A stretch of DNA of 5,553 nucleotides, from assembly GCA_002293365.1 (NCBI GenBank), contig DBDD01000328.1:1049-6601 (forward strand). Direction: 5' to 3'. The position numbers and the translations under genes are program-made. Below the pieces are notes generated by a model. The model was not told the origin of the DNA. It saw nothing but the letters and a program-made list of their open reading frames with translations, and did no database searches. Every line of letters starts with the position of its first letter. Within the stretch, counting starts at the first letter, position 1. This DNA is from Christensenella sp. UBA941. GTDB lineage: Bacteria > Bacillota > Clostridia > Christensenellales > UBA941. This document shows, piece by piece, positions 4,309-5,553 of the stretch.

Positions 4309-5553
4309 TCAACTAAAAGCGTGCCGCGTCGCCAAAATTTGCGCCCCGTAAAGCCCAACGAGACATGCTCCGAGCAGCGGTTCGCTCCATGGCGTGAAGC
4401 GCCGGAACAACATTACCAACGAAGCGCTTAACAGCATCGCCATCAAAGGGCGCAGTACCCAATCGAAAAAATGGATAGACAGGCCCGTTACGCGTATCAA
4501 GCGCGAAAGGCTAAGCGCCATGTTCAGCGCCTTTCCCGCGAACAGCACGAGCATATAGCCGCCAATGCCGAATTTCGGCACGACCAGTATAATCAATCCT
4601 ACCGTCAGGCCCGATTCCAAAAGATTATATAACATGCTGCGCACCTGTTGATGTAAACCCATCAAGACCGAATCCACGACTTTATCGAGATACAGCAGCA
4701 TCGCGAGCGGCGCAAGCGCGGCAAGGAACCCGCCCGCGGAAGGGTCGCCGTAGAGCAAGCGCGTCAATTCCCCCGGGAAGCACGAAAAAACGCCAATCGC
4801 GCCGACTGAAAAGAGAAACGTCGCCCGAAGGACGGTACTTAGCGCGCGCTGGACGCCTTTCGGATCCTTTTGCTCGTGCAATAGCGCGAATTCCGGTACA
4901 AGCAGCGTCGCGAACGAAAGTAAAATCATCTCCGGCAGCTGTAATATCGGAAATACCAAAGCATGGATCGTTCCGTACCGTCCGAGAGCGCCGTCTTTCG
5001 TCATGCCGTAGCGTTCGAGCGAAGAAGGCACGAGCAGCTTGCTAGCCGACGCCAACCCCGAGCGCAGCAACGACGTTACCGCCACAGGCATTGAGATATC
5101 AAGCACGTCCCTGGTTTTAAATATAGATATCCTATAGATATGCTTCCTGCCCTTGATAACATATGTTACGGTTAGAAATAAAGTACTGAATATATTTGAA
5201 AATGTGACGCTTTTGGCAATAGCTACGCATAGCTGCTCCTGACCATTGGGTAAAGCGATTGGCAAAAGCAGGACGACCAGCGCTATGCGCACGATTTGCT
5301 CCGAGATATCCGATGCCGCGTTCCAAACGACGCGCCTGGTAGCCGTAAAGTATCCCCTTAATACGGTACTTAGCGCTATCGCGGGGAGCGAAAAGGCTAA
5401 AACGCGCAAGCTTCCCGCTGTAAGGCCGTTCCCAACCCACACGAGAGCGATATCTTCCGCAAATAAAATCATCACGAAACAGGCGAAAGAGCCCGTGACG
5501 GCGCTAAACGCGAGCGGCCGGCGTATCGCCGCCCGAACGCGAGCTTCGTCGCC
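4309..5553 (-). CDS. SpoVB-like polysaccharide/lipid flippase (MurJ/MOP superfamily), N-terminus outside the window
   Basis: The frame is open from the right edge to a TGA at 4309-4311 and gives 414 residues; the GTG at 5475 and ATG at 5472 are internal. It is an integral membrane protein with about ten to twelve hydrophobic segments in the fragment. Diagnostic stretches are IALSTVLRGYFTATRR (about residues 59-74), SEQIVRIALV (about 84-93), a LVPSSLERYG to RYGTIHALVFPILQLPEMIL block (about 174-210), LLYGDPSAGGFLAALAPLAM (about 266-285), and KFGIGGYMLV. The LRGYF and EQIVRI pattern resembles Bacillus SpoVB as I remember it, a protein needed for spore cortex formation and thought to move lipid-linked precursors across the membrane. 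SpoVB is about 518 residues, so roughly 100 N-terminal residues are missing. Paralogues such as YtgP and YkvU share the fold, so the exact role is uncertain. The final residues (ATRHAFS) show no extra domain. It is upstream of and co-directional with nrdD, but nrdD has its own promoter. Confidence 0.85.
   Translation of the reverse strand, partial: GDEARVRAAIRRPLAFSAVTGSFACFVMILFAEDIALVWVGNGLTAGSLRVLAFSLPAIALSTVLRGYFTATRRVVWNAASDISEQIVRIALVVLLLPIALPNGQEQLCVAIAKSVTFSNIFSTLFLTVTYVIKGRKHIYRISIFKTRDVLDISMPVAVTSLLRSGLASASKLLVPSSLERYGMTKDGALGRYGTIHALVFPILQLPEMILLSFATLLVPEFALLHEQKDPKGVQRALSTVLRATFLFSVGAIGVFSCFPGELTRLLYGDPSAGGFLAALAPLAMLLYLDKVVDSVLMGLHQQVRSMLYNLLESGLTVGLIILVVPKFGIGGYMLVLFAGKALNMALSLSRLIRVTGLSIHFFDWVLRPLMAMLLSASLVMLFRRFTPWSEPLLGACLVGLYGAQILATRHAFS

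Overview
The window reads as chromosomal DNA of an anaerobic, probably endospore-forming member of the Bacillota (class Clostridia or a close relative). The evidence is an oxygen-sensitive class III ribonucleotide reductase with its radical SAM activase, a SpoVB-like flippase, and a small membrane-anchored Cro/C1 regulator of a type common in clostridia. The genus cannot be named from the sequence alone. No mobile element, CRISPR array, rRNA or tRNA is visible.

Layout from left to right. (1) Positions 1-462, plus strand: the C-terminal part of a calcineurin-like metallophosphoesterase, cut by the window edge. Its stop codon lies in the loop of a perfect 12-bp hairpin (444-484). (2) Positions 543-1013, minus strand and convergent with (1): a 156-residue XRE-family regulator with two predicted C-terminal membrane segments. 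(3) Positions 1014-1414: a non-coding gap of about 400 bp. It holds a 7-bp inverted repeat upstream of the regulator, a weak minus-strand promoter candidate and an orphan plus-strand terminator-like hairpin. (4) Positions 1415-4221, minus strand: nrdD then nrdG in transcription order, overlapping by 10 bp. (5) Positions 4222-4308: a compact control region for nrdDG. It has a strong Shine-Dalgarno, a near-consensus vegetative promoter (TTGACA, 17 bp, TACAAT) and a 15/16 match to the NrdR box lying over the -10 and start point. A degenerate second box lies exactly 32 bp away, over the -35. (6) Positions 4309-5553, minus strand: a multi-membrane-span SpoVB/MurJ-superfamily flippase whose N-terminus lies outside the window.

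How the genes work together: NrdG installs the glycyl radical on NrdD, which then reduces ribonucleoside triphosphates to deoxyribonucleotides without oxygen. The control region predicts that NrdR, encoded elsewhere, shuts the pair off when dATP is plentiful. The phosphoesterase, the regulator and the flippase show no obvious functional link to this operon. I found no convincing undescribed system. The best-supported non-trivial observation is the NrdR/promoter architecture, and the least explained stretch is 1014-1414.
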